A DNA stretch of 33,404 nt from an uncultured Clostridium sp. (lineage in GTDB: Bacteria > Bacillota_I > Bacilli_A > Acholeplasmatales > Anaeroplasmataceae): contig CAMEKY010000003.1 in NCBI GenBank assembly GCA_945921565.1, positions 1 through 33,404 on the forward strand, given 5' to 3'. Made by a program: the position numbers and the translations under genes. How positions within the stretch are numbered: position 1 is the first letter of the stretch; each line of letters begins with the position of its first letter. Of the stretch, positions 1 through 7,558 are shown piece after piece. Below the pieces are notes generated by a model. The model was not told where the DNA came from and made no database searches. It worked only from the letters and a program-made list of their open reading frames with translations.

Positions 1-2
1 CT

Positions 3-101
3 TATGGTGATATTGATATTATGTCAGAAGCAAGAAAAACATATTATATAGAAACACTAAAGATACGAATTGAAAAAATATTGAAGTCATCATTAAACTA
101 A
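3..101 (+). CDS. C-terminal fragment of an unknown protein
   Basis: An open frame runs from the window edge to a TAA at 99-101, giving about 32 residues that begin YGDIDIMSEARKTYY and end ILKSSLN. The piece is hydrophilic and probably helical, with charged residues spaced as in a C-terminal helix. The start lies outside the window. No family is recognisable from so short a fragment, and a chance open frame cannot be excluded. No obvious hairpin terminator follows it. Confidence 0.4.
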   Translation, partial: YGDIDIMSEARKTYYIETLKIRIEKILKSSLN

Positions 102-205
102 AAATAAGTTTTTTTATATTTATAATCTTAAATATTATTAATTTCTATGTGCTTTTTAAGTTATTGTATATATTTTGTACAATTTCGTTATTAATAATTA
201 TGCAG

Positions 206-346
206 TTAGACTAAAGGGGTCGTATATCCGTTGAAAAAGTCAGATATAGTTTGCACAAAATTATTAATGTCAAAAGTTTTCAAATTTGATAATAATAATT
301 CAGTAATCTCGTGTAAATTAGCTTTGATTTGTGGTAAAAATTTTAT
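206..346 (-). CDS. Small unknown ORF with ATA at the start position (possible broken gene)
   Basis: On the minus strand an AGGAGG (355-360) lies 8 bases before an open frame of 46 codons that ends in TAA (208-206). The codon at the expected start is ATA, not ATG. The product would begin IKFLPQIKANLHEITELL and end DFFNGYTTPLV, a plausible amphipathic protein composition rather than a low-complexity artefact. A TATAAT lies upstream at 385-380 on the same strand. Possible explanations are a gene that lost its start by an ATG-to-ATA change, the N-terminal remnant of a longer gene such as a transposase, a rare ATA start, or chance. No family is recognised. Confidence 0.3.
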   Translation of the reverse strand: MKFLPQIKANLHEITELLLSNLKTFDINNFVQTISDFFNGYTTPLV

Positions 347-347
347 G

Positions 348-397
348 CGTAATACCTCCTGTATGTTTTTTTTAATTCAATTATATCAGGTATTACG
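348..397. repeat. 10-bp perfect inverted repeat around a minus-strand -10 and SD
   Basis: CGTAATACCT (348-357) is exactly complementary in reverse to AGGTATTACG (388-397), with 30 bases between. On the minus strand the downstream arm overlaps the AGGAGG of the small ORF, and a TATAAT lies between the arms. It could be a two-site operator or, in a longer transcript, a hairpin hiding the SD. On the plus strand it is followed by a T-rich run and could act as a weak terminator. Confidence 0.4.
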
Positions 398-477
398 TTT
401 TTTATTTTTTTTGAAACCCAAAACAAATTTACACTATCGTCGATTCGGCGTTACTTGAATGTGGTTGATTATCGTGA

Positions 478-483
478 TAAAAT
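478..483 (+). promoter_or_regulatory. Possible extended -10 for the orphan gene
   Basis: TGA directly precedes TAAAAT here, the same arrangement as upstream of ligA. No clear -35 is present. The leader to the ATG at 558 would be about 65 bases. Confidence 0.3.
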
Positions 484-557
484 ATTTTTAAAAAGACAAA
501 TGTAATTAATGAATTAAGAAAAACTAACACTAAAATAAAAAAAGATAGGAGAAAAAT

Positions 558-914
558 ATGGAATGGAAAGAGATAACCTCATATTATAGCGAAATAAGAC
601 GTCATTATAACGGAAAATATTTAGAAAAATCTTATTTATTAGATGATGCGGTAGAGATTCAAATTTATAGTGCTTATGATGAAGAATTAGATTATACAAA
701 TGAAATTTTTGTTACTTGTAAAGAATTTTATGGTTCAACATATCCTTCAGAAAAACCGTATGAAGTTTATGAACAAATGAAAAAAGATCTATATGAGGGA
801 AGATTAAATGGGCCATATACAAAAGATTTTATTAATAAATTTGTGAAAAAATATGATTTATGTATAGCCTTCGATTCGTATTTTTCTGGATTTGAAAAAC
901 TGTTTATGGAATAA
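558..914 (+). CDS. Hypothetical protein, 118 aa
   Basis: The ATG is preceded by ATAGGAG at good spacing, and the frame ends in TAA. The product is a soluble, charged protein rich in Tyr, Glu, Asp and Lys (start MEWKEITSYYSEIRRHYNGK), with no signal peptide and no membrane segment. Aromatic and acidic residues alternate through the N-terminal half, suggesting an alpha/beta fold. The C-terminal half (EVYEQMKKDLYEG, TKDFINKFVKKYDL) looks helical. I do not recognise a family. It stands alone between an AT-rich gap and the aquaporin gene, so context gives no function. The ribosome site and composition support a real gene. Confidence 0.7.
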   Translation: MEWKEITSYYSEIRRHYNGKYLEKSYLLDDAVEIQIYSAYDEELDYTNEIFVTCKEFYGSTYPSEKPYEVYEQMKKDLYEGRLNGPYTKDFINKFVKKYDLCIAFDSYFSGFEKLFME

Positions 915-1070
915 TATAGGATTTAAGCAAGATAGCTTTAAAGCAATTTTTAAGCCTTGAAGCACTTAGCTTTTTATTATATTTATGAATTATAGTAAGA
1001 TAAGTGTTAATTTCACTACTTACAATAATCTAAGTAAAAAATATTTGTTCTATTTAAAATATTCTTTAGG

Positions 1071-1095
1071 TGGTATAATAAAAGCATATAGGAGG
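1071..1095 (+). promoter_or_regulatory. aqpZ extended -10 promoter and SD
   Basis: TGG-TATAAT (-10 at 1074-1079) is an extended -10 with no good -35. It is followed by GGAGG at 1091-1095, 12 bases before the ATG at 1108. This supports the 1108 start over the longer frame from 985, whose first 41 codons would overlap the promoter. Confidence 0.55.
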
Positions 1096-1107
1096 AAAAA
1101 GAAAAGA

Positions 1108-1812
1108 ATGAATAATCTATTAAAAAAAGCAATTGCTGAATGCTTCGGAACTTTTGTTTTGGTTTTTGTTGCATGTGGTGTTGCAGTAGTTTCTCGTGCT
1201 AATTGGGTGGCTACAGCTTTAGCGTTTGGTCTTGTAATCGTTGCGATGGCTTATTCAATTGGCAATATTTCTGGGTGTCATATAAACCCTGCAGTTTCTA
1301 TTGCGGCTGCCATTCGTAAGGAAATAACATGGAAGGAGTTTTTTGTATACGTAGTAGCACAAGTAATTGGTGCCTTTTTAGGTGCATTATTGCTTGCATT
1401 ATGTTTAAGAGGATTTGAATCACTTGGTGGAAATGCAATTCAAGATGTATTATATAATGAGGAGCTTGAGCTAGATGCGGTTTCATACATAGGTGCATTT
1501 GCTATTGAGTTAGTTTTAACATTTATCTTTGTGTTTGTAATATTATCTGTTACCGATTCTAAACATGGAAATGGCAAAATTGCGGGAGTTGTTATTGGTC
1601 TTACATTAACACTTGTGCATTTAATTGGTCTTGGCTTTACTGGTACATCAGTAAATCCTGCAAGAAGTATTGCTCCAGCTGTATTACAGGCAATTGCCGG
1701 TAATTCTGAATCATTAAAGCAAGTATGGATTTGGATTCTTGCTCCACTTGCTGGTGGTGCTTTAGCAGCTTTAGCATACGGTTGTTTTATGGGAAAAAAA
1801 GAATCTAAATAA
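1108..1812 (+). CDS. aqpZ: Aquaporin (MIP family), AqpZ-like
   Basis: This is a 234-residue channel of the major intrinsic protein family in the cytoplasmic membrane, probably passing water. Both hallmark NPA motifs are present: HINPAV (NPA at residues 60-62) and SVNPARS in the second half, with the six membrane helices and the internal repeat typical of the family. The second half reads LTLVHLIGLGFTGTSVNPARS. It keeps the His and Arg of the narrow selectivity filter of water channels (AqpZ type) rather than the Gly/Phe pattern of GlpF, so water is more likely than glycerol. Cys57 sits three residues before the first NPA, a position where mercury can block some aquaporins. The ATG at 1108 is chosen because the promoter and GGAGG lie directly upstream. 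A hairpin terminator follows, so it is probably monocistronic. Confidence 0.88.
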   Translation: MNNLLKKAIAECFGTFVLVFVACGVAVVSRANWVATALAFGLVIVAMAYSIGNISGCHINPAVSIAAAIRKEITWKEFFVYVVAQVIGAFLGALLLALCLRGFESLGGNAIQDVLYNEELELDAVSYIGAFAIELVLTFIFVFVILSVTDSKHGNGKIAGVVIGLTLTLVHLIGLGFTGTSVNPARSIAPAVLQAIAGNSESLKQVWIWILAPLAGGALAALAYGCFMGKKESK

Positions 1813-1821
1813 ATAACTAAG

Positions 1822-1859
1822 AAGGGATGAAAAATAGTTTTATTTTGCGTCCCTTTTTT
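1822..1859 (+). terminator. Terminator after aqpZ
   Basis: AAGGGATG (1822-1829) pairs with CGTCCCTT (1848-1855), with one G-T pair. The loop is AT-rich and a T run follows. Confidence 0.75.
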
Positions 1860-1928
1860 CTCGGTTTCTTTACTTTTAAAAAATCATGAAAATGGTTTCT
1901 TACTCTAGGAAAAACAGGAAAAATATAG

Positions 1929-1947
1929 TATAATGACAAATAGGTGA
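1929..1947 (+). promoter_or_regulatory. glnS -10 box and SD with very short leader
   Basis: TATAAT at 1929-1934 ends 18 bases before the ATG at 1953, and AGGTGA (1942-1947) lies between. Transcription would start at about 1941, so the leader is little more than the SD. No good -35 is seen. Confidence 0.45.
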
Positions 1948-1952
1948 TGTTT

Positions 1953-3599
1953 ATGGAAGAAACTTCAAATTTTATAAAGACAATTATGGCAAATGATTTA
2001 GAGTCAGGGAAGGTAAAAGAAATTATAACTCGTTTCCCACCAGAACCAAATGCATATTTACATATCGGACATGCAAGAGCTATTATTACCGATTTTGAAA
2101 CTGCAAAAGCATTTAATGGTAAAACTAATCTTCGTTTTGATGATACAAATCCAACAAAAGAAAAACAAGAGTTTGTTGACGCGATTATCGAGGATTTAAG
2201 ATGGCTAGGCTATGAACCAGCTAATATCTTTTATGGCTCAGATTATTTTGATGCTACATATGACCAAGCAATTCTATTAATTAAAAAGGGCTTAGCATAT
2301 GTCGATGACCTATCACAAGAAGAAATGAGTAGAATGCGTGATACTAATAATGGCGAGGGTATGGAATCGCCATATCGAAATCGTAGTGTAGAAGAAAATC
2401 TACGCTTATTTGAGGAAATGAAAAATGGTGTTTACGCTGATGGTGAAAAGACATTAAGAGCTAAAATTGACATGAAGAGCCCAAATATTAACATGCGTGA
2501 TCCTGTTATTTATCGTATTATTCACAATACTCACCACCGTCAAGGAGACAAGTGGTGCATTTATCCTATGTATGATTTTGCACATCCTCTTCAGGATGCA
2601 TTCGAGGGTGTAACTCATTCCTTATGCTCAATTGAGTATGATAACCATCGCCCACTATATGATTGGGTTATTGAGCATTGTGAGGTTAAATCAACTCCTC
2701 ATCAATATGAATTTGGACGCTTGAATATTGCAAATACTGTACTATCTAAGCGTTATTTAAGAGCTTTAGTAGATTCTAATAAGGTTTCTGGATATGATGA
2801 TTGTCGTATGCCTACATTAGTTGGTCTAAGAAGAAAGGGATTTACTCCAGAGGCAATTAAGAACTTTATTATTTCAACTGGACTTTCAAGAGTAAACTCT
2901 ACTATTGATTTTTCACTTCTTGATAATTTCTTAAGAGATGATTTAAAGCTTAAGGTTTCACGTCCTAATGCAGTAATTAATCCACTAAAGGTAACAATTA
3001 CCAATTATCCAGAGGGACAAATTGAGTATTTAGATTGTCCAAATAATCAAGAAAATGAAGAAATGGGTGTAAGAAAAATCGCATTTAGTCGTCATTTATA
3101 TATAGAAAAAGATGACTTTATGTTAGAAAAGCCTAATAAGAAGTGGAAGAGATTATCTAAGGATATAGAGGTCCGCTTAATGCATGCATATTTCATCAAA
3201 TGCAACGATGTTGTTTATGATGAAAATGGTAATATAGTAGAATTGCTATGTACATATGATCCACAAACTAAATCTGGTTCAGGCTTTAATGAAAGAAAGC
3301 CAAATGGAAATATTCATTTCGTTGAGGCTACAACGGCTATTCCTGCTACATTCAATCAGTTTGAATCATTACTTGTTCCTGAAAATGAGGAGAATAAGGA
3401 CTGGGATTTATTTGATAAGCTAAATCCAAATAGCTTAGTAGTGTATAAGGGATTTGTTGAAGAGTCACTTAAGGATACTAAGCCATTAGATAGATATCAA
3501 TTTGTAAGAAATGGATACTATTGTACAGATAAGGATTCAACAAAGGGTAACTTGATTTTCAACTGCACTGCTAGCTTGAAATCATCATTTACAATATAA
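1953..3599 (+). CDS. glnS: Glutaminyl-tRNA synthetase
   Basis: This cytosolic class I synthetase charges tRNA-Gln with glutamine using ATP. The 548-residue length is close to the roughly 554 residues of the E. coli enzyme. The N-terminal PPEPNAYLHIGHAR carries the HIGH motif (residues 37-40), and VLSKRYLRAL near residue 268 is the KMSKS-equivalent loop. DKWCIYPMYDFAHPLQDAFEGVTHSLC is a family hallmark, and the C-terminal part is the beta-barrel anticodon-binding region. An upstream GTG (1944) and ATG (1947) are in frame, but ATG 1953 has the AGGTGA-5-ATG spacing also seen at ligA, so it is preferred. Many low-GC Gram-positives lack this enzyme and use GatCAB transamidation, so its presence is informative. 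It is flanked by terminators and is probably transcribed alone. Confidence 0.95.
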   Translation: MEETSNFIKTIMANDLESGKVKEIITRFPPEPNAYLHIGHARAIITDFETAKAFNGKTNLRFDDTNPTKEKQEFVDAIIEDLRWLGYEPANIFYGSDYFDATYDQAILLIKKGLAYVDDLSQEEMSRMRDTNNGEGMESPYRNRSVEENLRLFEEMKNGVYADGEKTLRAKIDMKSPNINMRDPVIYRIIHNTHHRQGDKWCIYPMYDFAHPLQDAFEGVTHSLCSIEYDNHRPLYDWVIEHCEVKSTPHQYEFGRLNIANTVLSKRYLRALVDSNKVSGYDDCRMPTLVGLRRKGFTPEAIKNFIISTGLSRVNSTIDFSLLDNFLRDDLKLKVSRPNAVINPLKVTITNYPEGQIEYLDCPNNQENEEMGVRKIAFSRHLYIEKDDFMLEKPNKKWKRLSKDIEVRLMHAYFIKCNDVVYDENGNIVELLCTYDPQTKSGSGFNERKPNGNIHFVEATTAIPATFNQFESLLVPENEENKDWDLFDKLNPNSLVVYKGFVEESLKDTKPLDRYQFVRNGYYCTDKDSTKGNLIFNCTASLKSSFTI

Positions 3600-3600
3600 T

Positions 3601-3625
3601 AAAAGGCTGCCATTGGCGGCTTTTT
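3601..3625 (+). terminator. Terminator after glnS
   Basis: GCTGCC (3606-3611) pairs with GGCGGC (3615-3620) around an ATT loop, followed by TTTTT. It starts right after the glnS stop codon. Confidence 0.8.
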
Positions 3626-3650
3626 GCACGAAATAAAGGAGAAATAAATT

Positions 3651-5231
3651 ATGCTAAAAACTGTCAATTTAGGCCTACAATATGGCTCAAGAAAGCTATT
3701 TGACAAGGTTAATATTCAATTTGATAAAGGAAATTGTTACGGAATTATTGGTGCCAATGGAGCAGGAAAATCAACATTCTTAAAGTTACTCTCAGGAGAA
3801 ATTGAATCAACTGAGGGTCAAGTAATTAAGGATCCTAAGGAAAGAATGTCTGTTTTAAGACAAAATCAAAATGCCTTCGATGATCAAACTGTTATGAAAA
3901 CAGTTCTTTTAGGACATAAGAGACTTGTTGAAATAATGGATGAAAAGGAAGTTTACTATGCTAAGGCTGATTTATCTGATGAGGAGGGAATGAAGCTTTC
4001 TGAGCTTGAAGGTGAATTCATGGAGCTTAACGGCTGGGAAGCAGAGGCTGATGCGGCTACATTATTAAATGGTCTTGGTGTATCTGATGAATATCATTAT
4101 CAATATATGGGTGAGCTTGATGCTAAAATAAAAATTAAGGTATTACTTGCTCAGGCATTATTTGGTAACCCAGATATCTTACTTCTAGATGAACCTACAA
4201 ATAATCTTGATTATAAGTCAACTAGATGGCTTGAAAACTTTTTGCTAAATTTTGACAACACTGTATTAATCGTATCTCATGACCGTCACTTTTTAAATAA
4301 TGTATGTACCCATATTTGTGATGTTGATTATGGTAAGATTAAATTATATGTTGGTAACTATGAATTCTGGTATGAATCAAGCCAATTAATGCTTGAGCAA
4401 ATGAAGGATCAAAATAAGAAGGCTGAGCAAAAGGCTAAGGAACTTCAAGAATTTATTGCAAGATTTAGTGCTAATAAATCAAAGGCTCGTCAAGCTACTA
4501 GTCGTAAGAAGCTTTTAGAAAAGCTAGTTATCACCGATATAGAGCCATCAAATCGTAAATATCCATTTATTGGCTTTAAACAAAATCGTGAGGTTGGAAA
4601 TGATATTTTATTTGTTGAAAATCTTACTAAAAAGGGATTATTTGAGAATTTATCATTTACTGTTAGAAAAGGAGATAAGATTGCCTTTTTAGCGGAAAAT
4701 TCAATGATAATTACAACTTTATTTAACATTTTACTTGGTCGTGAAGAGGCTGATAGTGGTTCATATAAGTGGGGAGTTACAACTCAAACATCATTCCTGC
4801 TTCAGGACAACAAGGAATTCTTCCAAAATGAAAATCTAGATTTAATAAATTGGCTACGTCAATTTTCTCCTGAAGACCAAACAGAGTCATTTATTCGCGG
4901 TTGGCTTGGAAGAATGCTATTTAGTGGAGAAGAATCTACCAAGAGATCTACGGTTCTATCAGGTGGAGAAAAGATTAGATGTATTTTAGCTAAGATGATG
5001 CTAGAGGGTGGAAATGTATTATTAATGGAAGACCCTACAAACCACCTAGATTTGGAATCTATTACAGCCTTAAATGAGGGAATGACTAACTTTAAGGGAA
5101 ATATTTTATTCTCAAGTCATGATGCCGAGCTACTTGAAACAGTAGCTAATAGAATCATTAGCTTTGAGGCTGATGGAATTAAAGATAAGATGACAACATA
5201 TGAGGAGTATATTGAGTCATTAAAAGATTAA
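3651..5231 (+). CDS. ABC-F protein of the YkpA/YbiT type
   Basis: This 526-residue cytosolic protein has two fused ABC ATPase domains and no membrane domain. ABC-F proteins act on ribosomes, either in translation or in antibiotic protection. Domain 1 has Walker A GANGAGKST (34-42), Walker B and catalytic Glu LLLDEP (D180, E181) and His210, but its signature is degraded to LDAKIK (156-161). The linker (about 245-295) is helical and charged. Domain 2 keeps the signature LSGGE (436-440) and His490, but its Walker A position reads LAENSMIITTLF with no GK(S/T), and its Walker B reads LLMED instead of LLxDE (E460, D461). The overall sequence matches the Firmicutes YkpA branch, from memory of the family. 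GGAG precedes the ATG, and pcrA follows after 13 bases, so the two are probably co-transcribed. Confidence 0.88.
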   Translation: MLKTVNLGLQYGSRKLFDKVNIQFDKGNCYGIIGANGAGKSTFLKLLSGEIESTEGQVIKDPKERMSVLRQNQNAFDDQTVMKTVLLGHKRLVEIMDEKEVYYAKADLSDEEGMKLSELEGEFMELNGWEAEADAATLLNGLGVSDEYHYQYMGELDAKIKIKVLLAQALFGNPDILLLDEPTNNLDYKSTRWLENFLLNFDNTVLIVSHDRHFLNNVCTHICDVDYGKIKLYVGNYEFWYESSQLMLEQMKDQNKKAEQKAKELQEFIARFSANKSKARQATSRKKLLEKLVITDIEPSNRKYPFIGFKQNREVGNDILFVENLTKKGLFENLSFTVRKGDKIAFLAENSMIITTLFNILLGREEADSGSYKWGVTTQTSFLLQDNKEFFQNENLDLINWLRQFSPEDQTESFIRGWLGRMLFSGEESTKRSTVLSGGEKIRCILAKMMLEGGNVLLMEDPTNHLDLESITALNEGMTNFKGNILFSSHDAELLETVANRIISFEADGIKDKMTTYEEYIESLKD

Positions 5232-5244
5232 GGGATGTGAAAAA

Positions 5245-7377
5245 GTGGAATTAGATACTTTAAATGATAAGCAAAGAGAAGCCGTAGTAACTACTGAGGG
5301 ACCAGTAATGGTTATGGCTGGTGCAGGTAGTGGCAAAACAAGAGTACTAACATATCGTATTGCTCATTTAATATTAGACCTAGGTATTTTACCATCTAAT
5401 ATTTTAGCCGTTACCTTCACTAATAAGGCTGCAAGAGAAATGAAGGAACGTATTGCAGCATTAACAAAAGAAAATGTTAATCAAATGTGGGTATCTACCT
5501 TCCACTCTTTTTGTGCCAGATTTTTACGTATTGAGCTTAAAGAATATAAGGGATACCGAAAGAACTTTACAATAATTGATGCGGATGATTCTTTAAAAAT
5601 AATAAGAGAAATAATGAAAAGCGAAGGATTTGATCAAAAGGAATATAATCCAAAAATGATTCAGTCAATTATTTCAAATATCAAAAATTTAGAACCATTT
5701 TTTACAAAAGATTTTAAGCTTGAGGCTTGTGTTAACAAGGTGATGGATGAATATAATAAAAGACTTGTAAAAGAAAATTTAATGGATTTTGATGATTTGA
5801 TTGGCCTAACACTAGATATGTTAACATATAATCCAAATATACTAGATAAGTATCAAAATAAATTTGAATATATTTTAGTAGATGAGTTTCAGGATACAAA
5901 TATCATTCAATATAAGCTTATTAAGCTGCTTGCAAATAAACGTAGAAATATTTTTATTGTAGGAGATCAAGATCAATCAATTTACTCATTCAGAGGTGCT
6001 AAGGTTGAAAATATTGATTACTTTTTACGTGATTTTAAGGATACCGTTCAAATTTTGCTTGAGCAAAATTATCGTTCCACAAATCCAATACTAAGAATTG
6101 CAAACAATGTTATAAGTCGTAATACTAATAGGATAAAGAAAAACCTGTTTACAGATAATAAGAGTGATGAGCTTCCTGTATATTATCATACTCAATCAAG
6201 CTATGATGAGGTAATGTATGTAATTGATAAGATTAAAGAACTACATATGGCAGGATATCCTTATCATGATTTTGCAATTTTATATCGAGCAAATGCTCTT
6301 TCAAGACAATTTGAGGATATGCTTGTAAGGTATCAAATCCCATATACGATTTATGGAGGATTATCATTTTTTGAACGAAAAGAAGTTAAAGATATTATTG
6401 CGTATATGCGATTAATCATTAACAATGATGATGATTTTTCGTTTAAAAGAGCGGTTAAGGAGCCTAAAAGAAAGGTTGGCGATGCGTTAATTGATAAATT
6501 AACTAATGCAGGCCTTGAAAATAAGGTATCACTATTTAAAGCGATTGACTATATTTCAACCTCTGGAATTGGATATAATAATTTATTAGCATTCAAGTTT
6601 ATTATTCTTGAGCTTGCAGAATTTTTATCAGATGAAAATACAGAGCTTATGGATATAATTGATAAGATTTTAGATAAGACCGGCTACAAGCAAATGCTTC
6701 AAAACGAAGGAGAAGAGGGAGAGGACCGTCTAGAAAACGTACTAGAACTAAAATCTGTATTAAAAGAAGCCAGTGAATATTATGAGGGAACAAAAGAAGA
6801 AAAGCTTAGTCAGTTTTTGTATGATTTGGCGCTAAGAACAGATGTTGATAATAAAAACGAAGCGTCAGATTGTGTAAAGCTTATGACATATCATCAGGCC
6901 AAAGGACTTGAATATCGTGTCGTATTTATGGTTGCGATGGAGGATGGTATTTTCCCAAGCGCAAATTGTAAATTAGAAAATGAACTTGAAGAGGAGCGTC
7001 GCGTCTGCTACGTTGGTATTACAAGAGCTAAGGAGAAGCTTTATATTACAAATGCATCTACAAGATATATGTATGGTTCGCAACAATATACTAATCCATC
7101 TACTTATATCAAAGAGATGGGCATGGATAATTTAAATGTTATTGGCAGAGCTAAAAAGCTTGATATTTCCGATACAATCTCATATCAAAAGAAGTCAAAG
7201 CCTGTTGAGGAAAAAGTTGAATCGTTTATATCAGTTGGAGATAAGATTAATCATAAAGCATTTGGTGATGGCTTAGTGGTTGAAAAGAATGGAGAAGTAA
7301 TTACTGTTGCATTTGCTATGCCATATGGACTTAAAAAGCTTTTAGCTTCTCACCCATCAATTAGGAAAATTAAATAG
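5245..7377 (+). CDS. pcrA: ATP-dependent DNA helicase PcrA (UvrD/Rep family)
   Basis: This superfamily 1A 3'-5' helicase works in nucleotide excision repair, replication restart and clearing of transcription complexes. The 710 residues contain the whole motif set: Q motif LNDKQREAV (6-14), Walker A AGAGSGKT (25-32), DEFQDTN (motif II), GDQDQSIYSFRGA (III), NYRST (IV), LMTYHQAKGLEY (V) and YVGITRAKEKLY (VI). A C-terminal Tudor-like domain (GDKINHKAFGDGLVV to IKK-type end KKLLASHPSIRKI) is where PcrA binds RNA polymerase. The start is a GTG preceded by AAGGGATG; no ATG lies nearby in frame. In many Firmicutes ligA follows pcrA directly, but here ligA is about 8 kb downstream. The stop is TAG, followed by a strong hairpin. 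Confidence 0.95.
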   Translation: MELDTLNDKQREAVVTTEGPVMVMAGAGSGKTRVLTYRIAHLILDLGILPSNILAVTFTNKAAREMKERIAALTKENVNQMWVSTFHSFCARFLRIELKEYKGYRKNFTIIDADDSLKIIREIMKSEGFDQKEYNPKMIQSIISNIKNLEPFFTKDFKLEACVNKVMDEYNKRLVKENLMDFDDLIGLTLDMLTYNPNILDKYQNKFEYILVDEFQDTNIIQYKLIKLLANKRRNIFIVGDQDQSIYSFRGAKVENIDYFLRDFKDTVQILLEQNYRSTNPILRIANNVISRNTNRIKKNLFTDNKSDELPVYYHTQSSYDEVMYVIDKIKELHMAGYPYHDFAILYRANALSRQFEDMLVRYQIPYTIYGGLSFFERKEVKDIIAYMRLIINNDDDFSFKRAVKEPKRKVGDALIDKLTNAGLENKVSLFKAIDYISTSGIGYNNLLAFKFIILELAEFLSDENTELMDIIDKILDKTGYKQMLQNEGEEGEDRLENVLELKSVLKEASEYYEGTKEEKLSQFLYDLALRTDVDNKNEASDCVKLMTYHQAKGLEYRVVFMVAMEDGIFPSANCKLENELEEERRVCYVGITRAKEKLYITNASTRYMYGSQQYTNPSTYIKEMGMDNLNVIGRAKKLDISDTISYQKKSKPVEEKVESFISVGDKINHKAFGDGLVVEKNGEVITVAFAMPYGLKKLLASHPSIRKIK

Positions 7378-7391
7378 CATAAGTTTAAAAC

Positions 7392-7426
7392 AACTATCTG
7401 AAGGAGATTCTTTTAGATAGTTTTTT
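7392..7426 (+). terminator. Terminator after pcrA
   Basis: AACTATCT (7392-7399) pairs perfectly with AGATAGTT (7415-7422), followed by a T run. Confidence 0.8.
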
Positions 7427-7439
7427 ATTGCATTTGATA

Positions 7440-7453
7440 TGAAAACGTTTTCA
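7440..7453. promoter_or_regulatory. cre-like palindrome upstream of the heat-shock operon
   Basis: TGAAAACGTTTTCA is a perfect 14-bp palindrome that fits the CcpA catabolite-response consensus (TGWAARCGYTWNCW) at every position. It could equally be bound by another LacI-family regulator. It overlaps a possible -35 (TTTTCA, 7448-7453) placed 16 bases before TATAGT (7470-7475). Confidence 0.6.
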
Positions 7454-7462
7454 CAAAATAAT

Positions 7463-7489
7463 TTGGCGGTATAGTATTGACAGTGCCAA
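7463..7489. promoter_or_regulatory. Degenerate CIRCE-like element (distal)
   Basis: The arms TTGGCGGTA (7463-7471) and CAGTGCCAA (7481-7489) are separated by exactly 9 bases, as in CIRCE (TTAGCACTC-N9-GAGTGCTAA). They match 5/9 and 7/9 positions. It overlaps the TATAGT of the first promoter and the TTGACA of the second. Alone it would be weak evidence; it is more credible because of the better copy 46 bases downstream. Confidence 0.4.
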
Positions 7490-7505
7490 TTATCAGTATT
7501 AAACT
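7477..7505 (+). promoter_or_regulatory. hsp20-groESL promoter
   Basis: A consensus TTGACA (7477-7482), 17 bases, then TAAACT (7500-7505). Transcription would start near 7512, inside the proximal CIRCE, as is usual for HrcA-controlled genes. Confidence 0.6.
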
Positions 7506-7508
7506 ATA

Positions 7509-7535
7509 TTTGCAATCTAGGTACAAGAGTGCCAA
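7509..7535. promoter_or_regulatory. CIRCE operator (HrcA binding site)
   Basis: The arms TTTGCAATC (7509-7517) and GAGTGCCAA (7527-7535) have a 9-base spacer. They match the CIRCE consensus at 15 of 18 arm positions (7/9 and 8/9) with exact spacing. It lies between the promoter and the hsp20 SD (7543-7550), the normal place for HrcA repression of chaperone operons. HrcA itself is not in this window. Confidence 0.78.
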
Positions 7536-7558
7536 AGATATAGAAGGAGGAAAATTAT

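Larger units (their letters stand above)
102..557. other. AT-rich gap without a confident gene
   Basis: This stretch of about 450 bases is very AT-rich. It holds a small minus-strand ORF (206-346), a 10-bp inverted repeat (348-357 with 388-397), and a possible plus-strand extended -10 box (TGA-TAAAAT, 478-483) that could serve the gene starting at 558. A plus-strand open frame at 231-458 with a TTG start looks like chance: it has no convincing ribosome site, and the opposite strand reads more like protein. Nothing else is supported. Confidence 0.5.

Noticed and set aside
231-458. Plus-strand open frame of 75 codons with a TTG start
   Set aside because: No convincing ribosome site, odd composition with long hydrophobic/Phe runs, and the minus strand over part of it reads more like a real protein with an AGGAGG.
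985-1107. N-terminal extension of the aquaporin
   Set aside because: The 41 extra codons overlap the extended -10 box, have no SD, and are not seen in MIP proteins; ATG 1108 has GGAGG upstream.
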